NCBI GenBank assembly: GCA_020283715.1
Contig: JAIQCW010000156.1
Span: 106,853-170,852, forward strand
Reading direction: 5' to 3'
DNA length: 64,000 nt
From: Cytauxzoon felis
Taxonomy: Eukaryota; Apicomplexa; Aconoidasida; Piroplasmida; Theileriidae
The position numbers and the translations under genes were made by a program. Positions 48,811 to 59,920 of this stretch are shown here, piece by piece. Below the pieces are notes generated by a model. The model did no database searches, had not been told where the DNA came from, and worked only from the letters and a program-made list of their open reading frames with translations. Every line of letters begins with the position of its first letter. Within the stretch, counting starts at the first letter, position 1.

Positions 48811-50860
48811 ATGGAAACATCACGTAAATCTTTAAGGAATAATAAAACTGTTAAGTTTGGTTTAGTATCAGTATCGAATTCTGATAAATCAGGTACGAAT
48901 GAAACACGTTGTCGTACATTGATGCGCAAAATATCGCAAAATAATATATGGAAGGTAATTATTATTAATTGATTGAATTATTAAATGTATAGAATCGTAA
49001 AATAGAAGAGGTGCCAAAAGAATTATTAAATGTGCTTGAGCCTAATGATTTTGGTATACATTCTAATTTGAGTGAATCTCAGAGGGTATGTTTTATTAAT
49101 TTTAATAATAATATTTTTATTTTTATAGTCTCATTTAATAAATACAATTTATGGTAGTGATGAAAATTATAGAAATTATGCAAAGGATCGTGATAATGCG
49201 GTATGTACATGAGATTTATGTAAAGAATTCATTATAACTACAGGATGAAAATATAAGATTAACAGAGGAAGATTTAGATGGTGATTGTTATTTTCCAAAG
49301 GATGGATATGATTACGAGCAGCATTTAGCCGTCATTAATCCGAAGAACTTTATACCAATTGATAATAGTGTCGACGTTGAAGATTGTAAGTCCACCATAT
49401 TTCTAATATAATTTATTTATCATTTATATAGTTGAAATTGATGATCATAAACATTTCCCTGGATTACCAAATGATGGAACAATTACTGGAAAAATTGATG
49501 ACCATTCTCACACCCTGGATGTAGATGCTAAGTGTAAGTTGCTTAGTATTTTAATTTAACTTTATTAGATGATGATTTATTTGATGATGGTGATGATGTT
49601 GAGTTGTTAGATGATGATTTCGTAATTCAAGCCTCAAATGAAGAATTACCAACTGTAGATGAAAATACTTTATTATGGGGAAATTACAAACCAATTATAC
49701 CATACACATATAATGTACAACAATTTGACATTGATGATACATCCAAGAATGGACCAATAGAAACAGATCCACCATTCTCACTTGATTATAACCTAGGTCA
49801 TACATCTACATATCCTCCTGAACATAATCTTGCAAAGAGCCCTTCTCTACCTGAGGTTAGTCCTGCCGTCAGTTCTTCCAATTACCTTCCCGTAAACGGT
49901 ATAGCCACTCCCAGAGATCGTGGCGAAAGTGAGGGTGGTGATGCAAGTAGAGCTAAGGATGTAACATCAGGTGGAATACCCGCAGCTGATCTCAGGGAAG
50001 CGGAGGGGGAAGTAAATAGAAGAGCTGACGGCAGGAATGTAACCTCAGGTGGAAAGGAAATGGACAATTTAATATCTGACAGGATATATGATGTAGATTC
50101 TTCTGTAAAAACCTTAGATGTAACTTCTACAATATTTGAGGATGTTAAATTAAAGTATGGTGAAAATTATTATAGAAAGGATCAAATGGTATTTGAACCA
50201 GTGATATCTAAACAATCTAAGGAGATATTGAATCCAACTGGTGATGTATATGTAGATTTAGATCAACCAGTTACTGATGAATCGTATGAAGAAGATGAGG
50301 AATTAAGTGATTATGAATCAGATAAATGGTATTTATTGAGATTATTTCGTTTGATTAAATAATTAATTATATAGGGATGTAGAAACTGTATTAACTACTT
50401 ATACTAATAATACTAATCATCCTAGGGTAATAGTATTGGATAAAATTAAAAGTACACTTAAAAAGAGGTAATTTTTATATGTTTTAAACTTTTATATAAT
50501 TTATTTATAGTAACCATTCCACTAGAAATCGTAATATGGATGGAATTGATATCATTCAATTACCAGAGGTTTGAATTTTTCTTATACTTTTTATATATAG
50601 AATACATCAATCTATAGGTTATAACAGAAAGGAGGAAGGATGAGACTATAGAAGAGAAGAAGGCAAGAAAGGCATCAGTAAAAAATGCCAAGGCTATGAT
50701 TCTACAATTAAAGAGAGATAATAAAGATGCTTTAAAGGTTAATTGTAGTATGTTACTTTATCTTTATTTAATATTATAGGCTGCTAAAAAGAAAAATACA
50801 TTACAAAATTCTAGGGGTAATTATGATGTTACTGATGGAGTTCGTTATTTAAAATTATAA
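48811..50860 (+). CDS. LTV1: Ribosome biogenesis factor LTV1
   Basis: Ten exons: 48811-48954, 48993-49085, 49129-49200, 49244-49385, 49432-49533, 49569-50328, 50375-50467, 50511-50568, 50618-50737, 50780-50860. They give 554 residues. LTV1 features: an early [20 protein letters not shown] block, acidic [10 protein letters not shown], the [13 protein letters not shown] segment, [18 protein letters not shown], and a basic coiled end ([20 protein letters not shown]). LTV1 helps assemble and export pre-40S particles. An in-frame modular repeat occupies residues about 278-347, between the acidic region and the [11 protein letters not shown] segment. Confidence 0.88.
49848..50056 (+). repeat. Modular repeat translated in frame inside LTV1 exon 6
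   Basis: It runs from TACCTGAGGTTAGTCCTGCC to GTAACCTCAGGTGG, 209 bp with no stop in the LTV1 frame. It encodes [50 protein letters not shown] and VTSGG. The two cores are joined by an extra GATGTAACATCAGGTGGA in place of the usual WTSSG spacer. Confidence 0.93.
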
Positions 50861-50924
50861 TCTTGTAGAAAATTAAACATATAATTTAATTTTTATTTTC
50901 TAATGTATAATTTTATTATTGTTC

Positions 50925-51798
50925 ATGCTTAAATCATTTTATTTACTATCACGTAGTATACGTGGTTCATTCCACGAAGGTCCTATAGATCCATTTGCAA
51001 AAGTACAATGGTATAATTAATTTTTAATGATTAAATATTTAGATATAGGGTTTCTAGACCGTTTTTAAAGAAAAATATGCCATCTATATCACCATTGGCT
51101 GATCCACATTGTAGTTTGGGTGCTATTACACATGTAGATGCAACTACTGGTAATTGGCATATAATAGACGCGGCAAATAAAGTAATAATATGAATATTTA
51201 TATCAATTAATACTCTTATAGACTGTTGGTAGTATCGCATCTCATATATCAATATTACTTCAAGGGAAACATTTACCTACATATGATCCTACTAAATTGA
51301 GTGGTGATTCTATTATAGTTGTAAATGCTGTAAGATTAGTAATGAACGGACATACATGGGATACAAAAGTGTATAAATTTCATAGAAAGTGTTAGTTGAT
51401 AAATGTTTATTAAATAAAATTAATTTCAACCTTTTAAATTTAGCACATCCTAAAGGACCGAAAATTGTTACAGCAAAAACAATAATGGCAAAGAATCCAT
51501 CAATGATTGTAAGGAACTTTGAGTTGATTTTTATATAGTTTCTATTTTATAGTTGAATTTAGCAGTAAAGAGAATGTTACCGCGTAACAAATTAAGACCT
51601 TTATGGTATAGGTGAGTATATAATCATTTCCTTAATCATTCAATCTATAGGAAATTATTTGTATATGGAGGTGCTATACATCCACATTGGAATATACCAC
51701 AAGTAGTAGTACCAGCAAATAGTGATAGGGGCAAAAGAGAATATAACGAAACAATCGTAGAACCAACACAATCATGTTATACTTTATATCCAATTTAA
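50925..51798 (+). CDS. MRPL13: Mitochondrial (or apicoplast) ribosomal protein uL13
   Basis: Six exons, 50925-51010, 51049-51181, 51222-51390, 51444-51508, 51553-51611 and 51651-51798, give 219 residues. Bacterial-type uL13 signatures: [77 protein letters not shown] and [12 protein letters not shown]. An N-terminal extension of about 50 residues beginning [14 protein letters not shown] looks like a mitochondrial presequence. The exon 2 acceptor at 51047-51048 is chosen because the one at 51041-51042 would create a stop. Confidence 0.93.
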
Positions 51799-51862
51799 TG
51801 GAATTTTTAATTTTTTAAATCCATCTCTATGATTATATTCTCTATACGAACTGATAATAATT

Positions 51863-52378
51863 ATGAGTGTAGGCACTGTTATAAAGGTGGACATTGTTGA
51901 TGAATCTATGCCAGATTCTTATTATCCAGAGGTTAGATTAAATGATATGATGACTATATTGGAATTAAAGGAGAAGTTATACCTGAAAACAGGTATAGAA
52001 CCATCTTTAATGTCATTATATGCTCTTGATCCATCAAATGAAGCAGCTGATCCAATACATTTAAATGATAATGTAAAATTCATATCAAACTTTGGTATAA
52101 AATCGGGTTATTCTATAAGAATAAAGTCAAATGAAGGAGGTTCTAGTAACCTCAGCGTTGAAGACACAATCGAACCATCTATAAAGACAACAAATTTAAT
52201 GAATACAAATCCCAAATTATATCAACATTATGTTAAACAACTTGAAACATGTAATGATGATTTAAATGAATCGAATTTTGAAAAGTATAAAATGAGTGAT
52301 GAAGATTATGAAAAGAGAAGTAACACATTAAAGAAATTCATACAAAATGTTAGAGAAGGTAGAGAGAAGACATTATAA
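51863..52378 (+). CDS. TBCB: TBCB-like ubiquitin-fold protein without a CAP-Gly domain
   Basis: A single exon encodes 171 residues. The N-terminal 85 residues look like the ubiquitin-like domain of tubulin folding cofactor B (VRLNDMMTILELKEKLYLKT, MSLYALDP). Residues about 145-165 match the TBCB linker (YKMSDEDYEKRSNTLKKFIQ). TBCB normally continues into a CAP-Gly domain of about 80 residues that binds the tubulin tail. Here a TAA closes the frame at 52376-52378, and I find no CAP-Gly coding in the next 300 bp. It may be a genuine short form, or the CAP-Gly domain may be encoded elsewhere. Confidence 0.7.
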   Translation: MSVGTVIKVDIVDESMPDSYYPEVRLNDMMTILELKEKLYLKTGIEPSLMSLYALDPSNEAADPIHLNDNVKFISNFGIKSGYSIRIKSNEGGSSNLSVEDTIEPSIKTTNLMNTNPKLYQHYVKQLETCNDDLNESNFEKYKMSDEDYEKRSNTLKKFIQNVREGREKTL

Positions 52379-52679
52379 ACTGGACATTAGATGAAAGAAT
52401 CTGTATGATTCCCCGGTAAATATATAAATGCAGCAATGATAATATTTTAATATACTTTAATATATATAATTATTTAAAATGCGATGAAAATTATACAAAA
52501 TTATGAGAGATGAAGAAAATTCCTTAAACTTTTTCCTCATTTGTCCCTTCATATATTAGAGAGAAATTATTTCTTTCATGTCTACACGTTGGGGTGATGA
52601 TAATTCCATATGTTATAATGATGATCTTTAATTACTTTTGGTTTAAATATTCTATAAAAAATCTATACATTTCATTTTC
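52379..52679 (+). other. Intergenic, no gene seen
   Basis: This AT-rich gap was searched for a CAP-Gly exon belonging to the TBCB-like gene; none was found. No repeat element is present. Confidence 0.4.
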
Positions 52680-54278
52680 ATGAGAATATCCATCTTAAAT
52701 TTTTTATTAATACGAGATATCGCAATGAATGATTATGACAATCGTAATATACATTTAAAAAACAAGAAGAAGAATGTAAAGAAGAATAAAGAATCTATAA
52801 CAAGTTGGTTTAACTAAATAGCGTTCGATTTTATAAATTACTTTTATAGAAGGTCTCAAGAGTCAAGATTCTGATTTAGGTGATAAAAAGTTATCAATCG
52901 TTCAATTATTCAAGGATATACCGCAGGTATGATGTTACATCATACATTTCAAACTAATACTTGTTATAGAAGATACCTTTTATGGGTAGACCGCAAAGTT
53001 TTACAACATCTGTGGCATTACCTGTATCTCTGGTTGAAAATATACAGGTTTGTATGGAGTAATAATTATAAATTTATCATTTTATATTTAGACTGATGAA
53101 TTAAGAGCGTATGTAGTAGGTAATATATCAAGAATATTGACAATTTATGGTATAAATGAAGTTGTATTATATAATGACTTGGGTATATTTATATTAAACA
53201 CTTTTATTAATCATAATACTACATTAAGGTACTGATGGTAGTAAATGGATGGAATATTTCGCATTAAATTTACGTTTTTTAGAAACACCACAATATTTAA
53301 GACGTTTTTTATTTCCAATGAATTATAGTAATTTGATTCCCCATTTTTAAATTATAATCACTATTAGATTTAAAATATACAGGATTACAAAATCCTATTG
53401 ATGCACCACATCATTTACGTTCTTATGAATGGTTACCATATAGGTATTTATAATAATTGGTTTTACAGTGATGAATATATTAATTATAGAGATGGAGTAA
53501 TTAAATTGTACAAAGGTCTCTCATTAAATGATGATATATATGTTAATTGTGGTTCATTTGGTACAATTAAAGTATTAAATCCAAATGCCATTGTAGATTT
53601 ATATAATATCACACTAAATGATATTAATGATGATGAATATCAAAGAGTTACTATAAGATTAAATCCAAACTGTAAAAAATTATGGAAAAATGATAATAAT
53701 AATATTTTATCTGGTTATCTAGTTTCTCCAGATGAACCACTATCTCTAGCTGGTATGTAAATTATGGGGGAAAATATAAATTGTGGGCACTGATTTTTAT
53801 TAATAAGAGGTTTAAATATATAAAGGATTTGCACTATATTTGATATTTTACCCCAGTCTCCCCATATTTCATATTTTCCTCCAATTATTCATAATTTATT
53901 GTAATTTTTAGGTATTTACTGGGGTTATATAGTTAGAGAGGTTGATGATTATAGTAATGTATTTATAAACTGTCCATTTAATGAAGATGGCGTATACGAT
54001 TATAAAATTGGTACAAGTGAACATGGTGAAGTATATAAATCAGGTAAAGTGATACCAAAGTATAAGTAAGTTATAAAAGTTAAGAGTCATATAATCTAAG
54101 GAATTTATTGATTGTATTTGGACCAATAAATGGACTTGAATCGCAAAAACTAAATCCTAATGAAATATTCGATCAATATTTAAATTTCTGCCCATTACAA
54201 AAATCAAGAACTATAAGAACAGAAGAAGCATTAACAATTTGTTTATCACTATTACAATTCACATCACCACATTTATAA
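52680..54278 (+). CDS. SPOUT1: SPOUT-family RNA methyltransferase (SPOUT1/C9orf114 type)
   Basis: Nine exons: 52680-52803, 52850-52926, 52970-53047, 53092-53182, 53229-53327, 53368-53443, 53490-53752, 53912-54065, 54101-54278. They give 379 residues. Hallmarks: GRPQSFTTSVALPVSLVENI, AYVVGNISRILTIYGINEVV, CPQYLRR-type ETPQYLRRFLFP, GLQNPIDAPHHLR, YVNCGSFGTIKV, YWGYIVREVDD, KIGTSEHGE and the C-terminal SRTIRTEEAL. The family folds as an alpha/beta-knot methyltransferase acting on RNA; human SPOUT1 is also CENP-32. A second in-frame ATG at 52725 is an alternative start. Confidence 0.93.
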
Positions 54279-54357
54279 CCAAAAACTAATTTAACACTAT
54301 AAACCTCGCGATGTTATTCTTCCCAAAGATTTCTGATAAATGCTCTCTTCCAATGCA

Positions 54358-54463
54358 TCCACCCAAAGTCCTGCCGTCAGCTCCTCCACCTGAGGTCTTT
54401 CCACTAGGCGTGGTGCCTCTTCTATTTAGTTGTCCCTCCGCTTCCCTGAGATCAGCTACGGGT
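54358..54463 (-). repeat. Modular repeat half-element next to a Tpr-like gene
   Basis: It holds CTGCCGTCAGCTCCTCCACC, CTGAGGTCTTTCCACTAGGC, GTGGTGCC, TCTATTTAGTTGTCCCTCCG and CTGAGATCAGCTACGGG, then stops: the second core is missing. It lies 91 bp beyond the 3' end of the Tpr-like gene at 54554-55888 and resembles the half-elements around 14975-16939. Confidence 0.85.
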
Positions 54464-54553
54464 GATTTGAAGTAGTTATGTGGTGATATAGTTCTAGTTA
54501 TCCCATAATATTATATTTACACATTAAATGATATCATTAACAATTTTCAATAT

Positions 54554-55888
54554 TTATGTTGGAGACATGGGTATGTTTATTATTGAATAAAACAACACTC
54601 CATTAAATTGACCGACAGCACCGTTGTACATCATCCATTTTTCAGTACTTTGTTTTCCAGCTCCGGAAAATGAGACTCCCTCCATTAATTCTTCTACGGT
54701 ATTGAATATTATCGGGATAATCCATAATAATTTCGGTCTGCTGTAAATAAATTTTGAGATTCGTCCCTCAGGAAAGTGGAGGATTGAAATGAAAATGTGC
54801 ATGCAGATCATGTATGGAATACCAGAAATCCAACCAATTAAATGCCACCACCATCTTTTACCCTTGGTTCCAGCGGCATTAGGATTCCAGTTTTTGGGAT
54901 TATCATCACCACCTGTTCCTCCAGGCCCTAATCTATGTTGATGATCAGTTGCATTATCAACTTCATCCAATACGGCTATTAATAGTGTGGGTATAGATGA
55001 AATGACGACAATCCATAAATCAATTTGCTCTGCAGTATTCCAATCTACAAACTGGTATGGAGATATTGATGGATAAAAGGCGTAGACTGTTCCGAGACTA
55101 AAGGCCAACATCAAGACTGGTGACCATTGATTAATAGCTATATCAGAAGGAGTGAATAGTTCTGTTATATTAGAGTTTCCAGGTATCGGCTTACTAAACT
55201 GACAGCATTGATCAAAGGTCCACCAACCAGCTGTAAATAGCAGTGAAATATTAATCCAAAAAATTTGTTTCTCAACTATAGAATAATCAAAATCATCCCA
55301 CATTCTAACTTTAGAAACCCATACACATATCTTATGGAATACGAAGGTAAAGAAACCAGATAATGGTAGGCCGGCTCCATACAGAGCTGAATTGAAATTT
55401 GTACCAAAGGCATAACTGGAAAATAAACCGTTGCATAGTGTAATTAATATAATAAACCAATAGAATTGATCAAAATGACCGTAATCATCACCTGTAACAA
55501 AGAAGATATATGCCAATACACAGCTGAAGAACATGGCCCATATGAATATACAGGATAACACTCTTTTACTCTTGGATTTAGGACCTGCATTCTGACCAGA
55601 TTCACTGGCCCATTGATCTATTATTAATGTCATTATGGTTGATAATAACTGCCCTATGAAACTCGCTAATTCCATAGGATTATGGACCTTGTAGATGAAA
55701 AGAGGGACAACTGATGGCGGTAAGTGAAACCTTGCAACTACATGATTAGCGCATAATATAGCTATACGATGAGGAGTAAGCATGATTAGACCTGCCAAAA
55801 ACATGGATAACTTATGACGGAATACAGCTCCCGCATTATCAGTCCACTTATTTAGATCCCCTGGTTCCAATGGTTCAGTGAATCCCAT
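54554..55888 (-). CDS. Tpr/Tar-like multi-pass membrane protein
   Basis: A single minus-strand exon encodes 444 residues. It shares with its paralogues LIMLTPHRIAILCANHV, LFIYKVHNPMELASFI, GTNFNSALYGAGLPLSGFF, SPVLMLAFSLGTVYAFYP, SPYQFVD and a closing EELMEGVSFSGAGKQ. About ten membrane segments are likely. The variable loop after WWTFDQCCQF is only about 30 residues. An Asn/Gly-rich loop (GPGGTGGDDNPKNW) precedes the last helices, as in other members. The gene is intergenic, converging on SPOUT1, and has the conserved upstream motif at 55927-55948. Confidence 0.75.
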   Translation of the reverse strand: MGFTEPLEPGDLNKWTDNAGAVFRHKLSMFLAGLIMLTPHRIAILCANHVVARFHLPPSVVPLFIYKVHNPMELASFIGQLLSTIMTLIIDQWASESGQNAGPKSKSKRVLSCIFIWAMFFSCVLAYIFFVTGDDYGHFDQFYWFIILITLCNGLFSSYAFGTNFNSALYGAGLPLSGFFTFVFHKICVWVSKVRMWDDFDYSIVEKQIFWINISLLFTAGWWTFDQCCQFSKPIPGNSNITELFTPSDIAINQWSPVLMLAFSLGTVYAFYPSISPYQFVDWNTAEQIDLWIVVISSIPTLLIAVLDEVDNATDHQHRLGPGGTGGDDNPKNWNPNAAGTKGKRWWWHLIGWISGIPYMICMHIFISILHFPEGRISKFIYSRPKLLWIIPIIFNTVEELMEGVSFSGAGKQSTEKWMMYNGAVGQFNGVLFYSIINIPMSPT

Positions 55889-55926
55889 CTTCCTTTATCC
55901 TATTTGTAATGACTCCATATTCCCTT

Positions 55927-55948
55927 CCATCAAATTATCCCCTCCCGT
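55927..55948 (-). promoter_or_regulatory. Conserved G-rich upstream motif of Tpr-like genes
   Basis: The minus strand reads ACGGGAGGGGATAATTTGAT GG, 38 bp before the ATG at 55888. It is shorter in its G-run than the copies at 16971 and 45001 but shares GGGGATAATTTG. Confidence 0.55.
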
Positions 55949-56129
55949 TGTAAGGAAATAATACTATATATTCCATGATAATCCTCTTGATAATATAACC
56001 AAGTTATATGAGAACGACTATGTTTGTAAGAGAAACAAATAAAACTATTTCTAAAGAGGTCATAGCTTAGAATGAGCCTTAATGAGATGTATAGGTATAT
56101 GACGAGAATATATAAATTTGTGTATTAGA

Positions 56130-58812
56130 TTAGATAGAGAGTGTATCTTTTAGTGTCATATCGATTTTGAGTGCATAATGGTCCGAGAGCGTGACCAACA
56201 TAACCATATCGTAATTGGAGAATACAGAGAGTAGACACCCACATGTGGGTCCGTTGCGATTAACCATAACTGTTGGATTTCTGAAAAGTATTTCACTTGT
56301 TTTGGGAGCATAATCTGCAAGTGTTCCAGCAATGGCTGTTGGCGGTAGAAATATATAATCACATCTTAATCCATTGCATCCCGCATGTGGCCCAATTTTA
56401 TTGAGTGGGTTTTCTGGATCCCAAGTATATTCTTTGACGCGTCTTTTAATACTCCACCAGTGTAATTTTCTAATTTTACCGTCCATTGTCCTATGTTTAC
56501 CTGAAATCACAAATAAATTTCTTGAAGTCTTTTCAATCTCAGTAATATTATCCAAATCTTCTCTATGTGTACCAAGTGTTCGCGAACTACCCAAGTCTTG
56601 TGCAGCAGCACTACCTTTTCGTACCTTAAATACACCACTAGATACTAATTTATATTCTTTTGTAAAATCCTCATATTCCGATGGATCAAGCGGTACTTTT
56701 GTACTAATTCTTGTTTTAAAACGTCTAAAAATTCTTTTGCTGCGTGTAGTTAATCTTACACCATCCGATGTTCTATATTTATGAAATCTCACTCTACGTA
56801 ATGTGATACGTCCACCAACTCTATCACTTGGTGGACTTATACTTGAACTAGATATAACTGAAGAACTTTCTACAGGAAGTAACCCATTTCTAACCAATGA
56901 ACTTGTATTTCTAAATTGACTGTTGTTTCCATTAGATCTATTAAGTGTGAAATTTTCTGCAGGGGCACGACCCATCGGGGTAGCCCTACGAGTAGGTGAC
57001 AAAGAGGAGTTTACTTCAATGTTAGAACCATTGGCCTCTGTGACTTTACAATTTAAAGGTAAATAAATGGAAGAGTTAAGATGATCTGGAGTAAAAGGGT
57101 CATTAGAAAGTGGACATATCTTTAATGAAGTGAGACCATTTTCAATTGAATTTAATTCTGCATTGGATGGGATATATTTATTACCATCATCTAATATATC
57201 TGGGGCTATATTCTGCCATTGACTTTTATCACTTCTCCTTTTAAAACATGCACCGAAACATCCAACTTTTTTCTTTGGCTCTGATACAAATGATCTAGTA
57301 GGCGAATATAAACCTCTATTATTATGGATGGATTTATTATACCCTGAATTATTATTATGTATTGATGTTTGTGATGAAAACAAATTATCTATAGACAATG
57401 ACTTTATACGTCCTGGACCATTATTTTCTAATAATAATTCTGTGCCAGTTTCTAAAGTATCACGCGTAACTTCTAATTTTTTTGTTTTAACCCTTTTCCT
57501 AGCTATAACATATGAATCTATCCATCCACGTTCAGTAAAATATGTATAATTCGATGCACATGTATTGGGTGCTGCGTTTAAATCGCCGATAATTATGGGG
57601 ATAAATCCCTTCATAGCTGTTTCTTCAGTCTTTGCTATTAATTGTTTAACTTCCCTTAATCTTAATTCTTCAACATGTCTGGATTCAGGATTTATACTAG
57701 CGGATGCCATGTGCATATTATAAAAAGCAACTTGACCAATGGTCGGTATATTAACTAATATCTCTAAAAATCCTTTATTAGCAAACATGGCTTCCAAATA
57801 CGTAATCTCCTTCCATGGATGAAATTTTGCAGCAATTATGGGGTACTTACTCAAAAATAATAAACCACTATGAAACATCTTTACACCCAATCTAGAATTT
57901 CTTTTAACAACGGTGTTGCTTTCTGCAAATAATGATACCATCTCATCGGTAGGTAAATAATCATCACGTGCTAAATATAATAATATTTATACATAAATTG
58001 TACTTCACTACCAGAGCCAATTCCCTCATATAGTACACCCGATCTGAAGTCACATCGTCATCTCCACCACACGAGGTCGTTTTGCAGACAGCTCTCCACC
58101 TGAGGTCCATCCTGCCGTCAGCTCTTTTAATTACCTCCCCCTCAAACTCCCGTAGATCGTTCTCAGGTATTCCACTTGAGGTCCAATGACTATACTTCGG
58201 CCACGATCTCTGGGAGTGGCTTTACTCTTTAGAGATAGGTAATTAGAAGAGCCGTCTGCAGGACCTACGGTGGTTGTAACCTCAGGTGGAGAGCTGTCTG
58301 CAAGATCAACGGTGGATGCGAGTGGAATAAAGGTTGGACATACAGTAGAGGTAACCTCAGGTAGGATGTATTTGGGATTAACAAGTCCAAGAATAAGGAT
58401 GGATTCTCAATGAAACAATCTACAAGTATTAAAACAAACCTGCATATGGATACAGATCAATTAGTTCTTTGATGATGAATCGTGCGTGCTCTGTAGAGTA
58501 TACTTCTTGTAATGCTACAAAATCTGCATTAGCTTCTCTAAGATTATCAGGTATGTGTTTGACCCTTTTATGTGTGAATGGTGGATTTTGGTATACACCT
58601 ATACCGAATAATTTAACTTCTAAAAGTCCTGTATTGAATGTTAGCATTGAAAACGAATCTAATCTGACATCAGCTTCACGGAATGTAGATAACGAAGATG
58701 TTCTAAATGATTCTATAGTATACGATTCAAAATTATCTTGCTTTTCTAGAGTTAGTTGTGGTACAACCACATCATCTGTATCCGCCCTCAATGCACATTC
58801 AAACATTTCCAT
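56130..58812 (-). CDS. Endonuclease/exonuclease/phosphatase-fold protein (sphingomyelinase-like)
   Basis: Two minus-strand exons, 58440-58812 and 56130-57970, give 737 residues. EEP-fold motifs: LTFNTGL, ADFVALQEVYS (metal-binding Glu), NMHMASAS, IIIGDLNAAPNT and the C-terminal TLSDHYAL with the catalytic Asp-His pair. Spacing resembles neutral sphingomyelinases and related phospholipases, but substrate cannot be read from sequence. Between GDLNAAPNT and the C-terminal motifs lies an insertion of roughly 350 residues, Ser/Arg/Lys-rich and probably disordered. Intron 1 (469 bp) carries a modular repeat. The start is the first ATG of the open frame. Confidence 0.8.
58062..58365 (-). repeat. Modular repeat element, intron of EEP-fold gene
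   Basis: It is sense to the host. Terminal modules are doubled (CCACACGAGGTCGTTTTGCA, CCACCTGAGGTCC, CTGCCGTCAGCTCTT). The core is a third variant whose sense strand reads DLREFEGEV. It closes with AACCTCAGGTGG, AGCTGTCTGCAAGA and GATGCGAGTGG. Confidence 0.88.
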
Positions 58813-59920
58813 ATTCAACAGAACTACTGCCAAACTCCATTAGAATTAAAAATGGAAACAGGTGGGTCAATTTTTTTATTTATAATACACAAATATCGAT
58901 TTTATGCAAACCAAATACAGGTGCAATTCGATAAAACTTTTTGTACACTCTATAAAATCGATTAATAAATTATGAAAATTAAATTTTATATCCAATATTA
59001 ATTCTATTAATGATAACAAACTTTTTAAAGAAACGATCAAACTTCATATAAATTATTGCAAATAACGAAATTTAAAACTTTATAATTAATAAATCTAGGG
59101 TCACTTTGCATCAAATACAAATATAAATGTACCATTATGTATAAATCAACAATAATAGCACATAGTAAATCACATATGTAATATGTGTAACAATAAATTC
59201 TGAATACAATATCTATGTAGTTAAATTAGTTAATTAAATCTATAATTAGACAAATTAAAAAATATATACGATAAGAGCGATATATAATAATAAGTTTACA
59301 ATGAACAATTCTGATTAGATAAATATTTTTAAAAAATAAATCAATATAAATCAATTTAAACCTTTAAATCATACACAAACAAATATCGACTTTTACGATA
59401 CCATCGCAAAATTTCTTAAATACAAATACCAACTAATATGATGAGCTATGATAACCATACCCATTATTTAACAACACCAAACAATGGAATGCAGCAATGT
59501 GCAATTTAAGTAAAAGATATTCAAATAACCAGAAAATATTCTAATTAAATTGATATCAATGTTCATTAATACTAAATTAGGTAATTTGAGGTGAGGAAGC
59601 AAATAGCAGAAATTAAGAAGTTATCACAGATATATAGCAATACACAGTAAATAATATACATAAATAGACAAATAATAATCGTACTATTATTATAACTATA
59701 TAAATTCATGTAATTTGATTTTATATTGAAAAACTAAGTATATCCTAGGTATATATAATATAGGCAAAATATATAACATAGGGTCCGTATATAAAATACA
59801 AAATACTGATTTAATACACGTACAAGACTACAACTAACATATAATTAATTAAAAGGATTCATGATATCATTTCCCCATATGATTTTGTAATACTTATAGC
59901 TACATCCAATTAATTATGTA
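58813..59920. other. Divergent intergenic region, 1.1 kb
   Basis: This is the longest gene-free stretch, between the EEP-fold gene and the M1 aminopeptidase. It is very AT-rich and has no modular repeat. I see no tRNA cloverleaf or convincing reading frame. Confidence 0.45.

Noticed and set aside
58813..59920. tRNA or other structured RNA gene in the long divergent spacer
   Set aside because: I found no cloverleaf, no B-box-like GGTTCRANNCC and no GC-richer island; the sequence is uniformly AT-rich.
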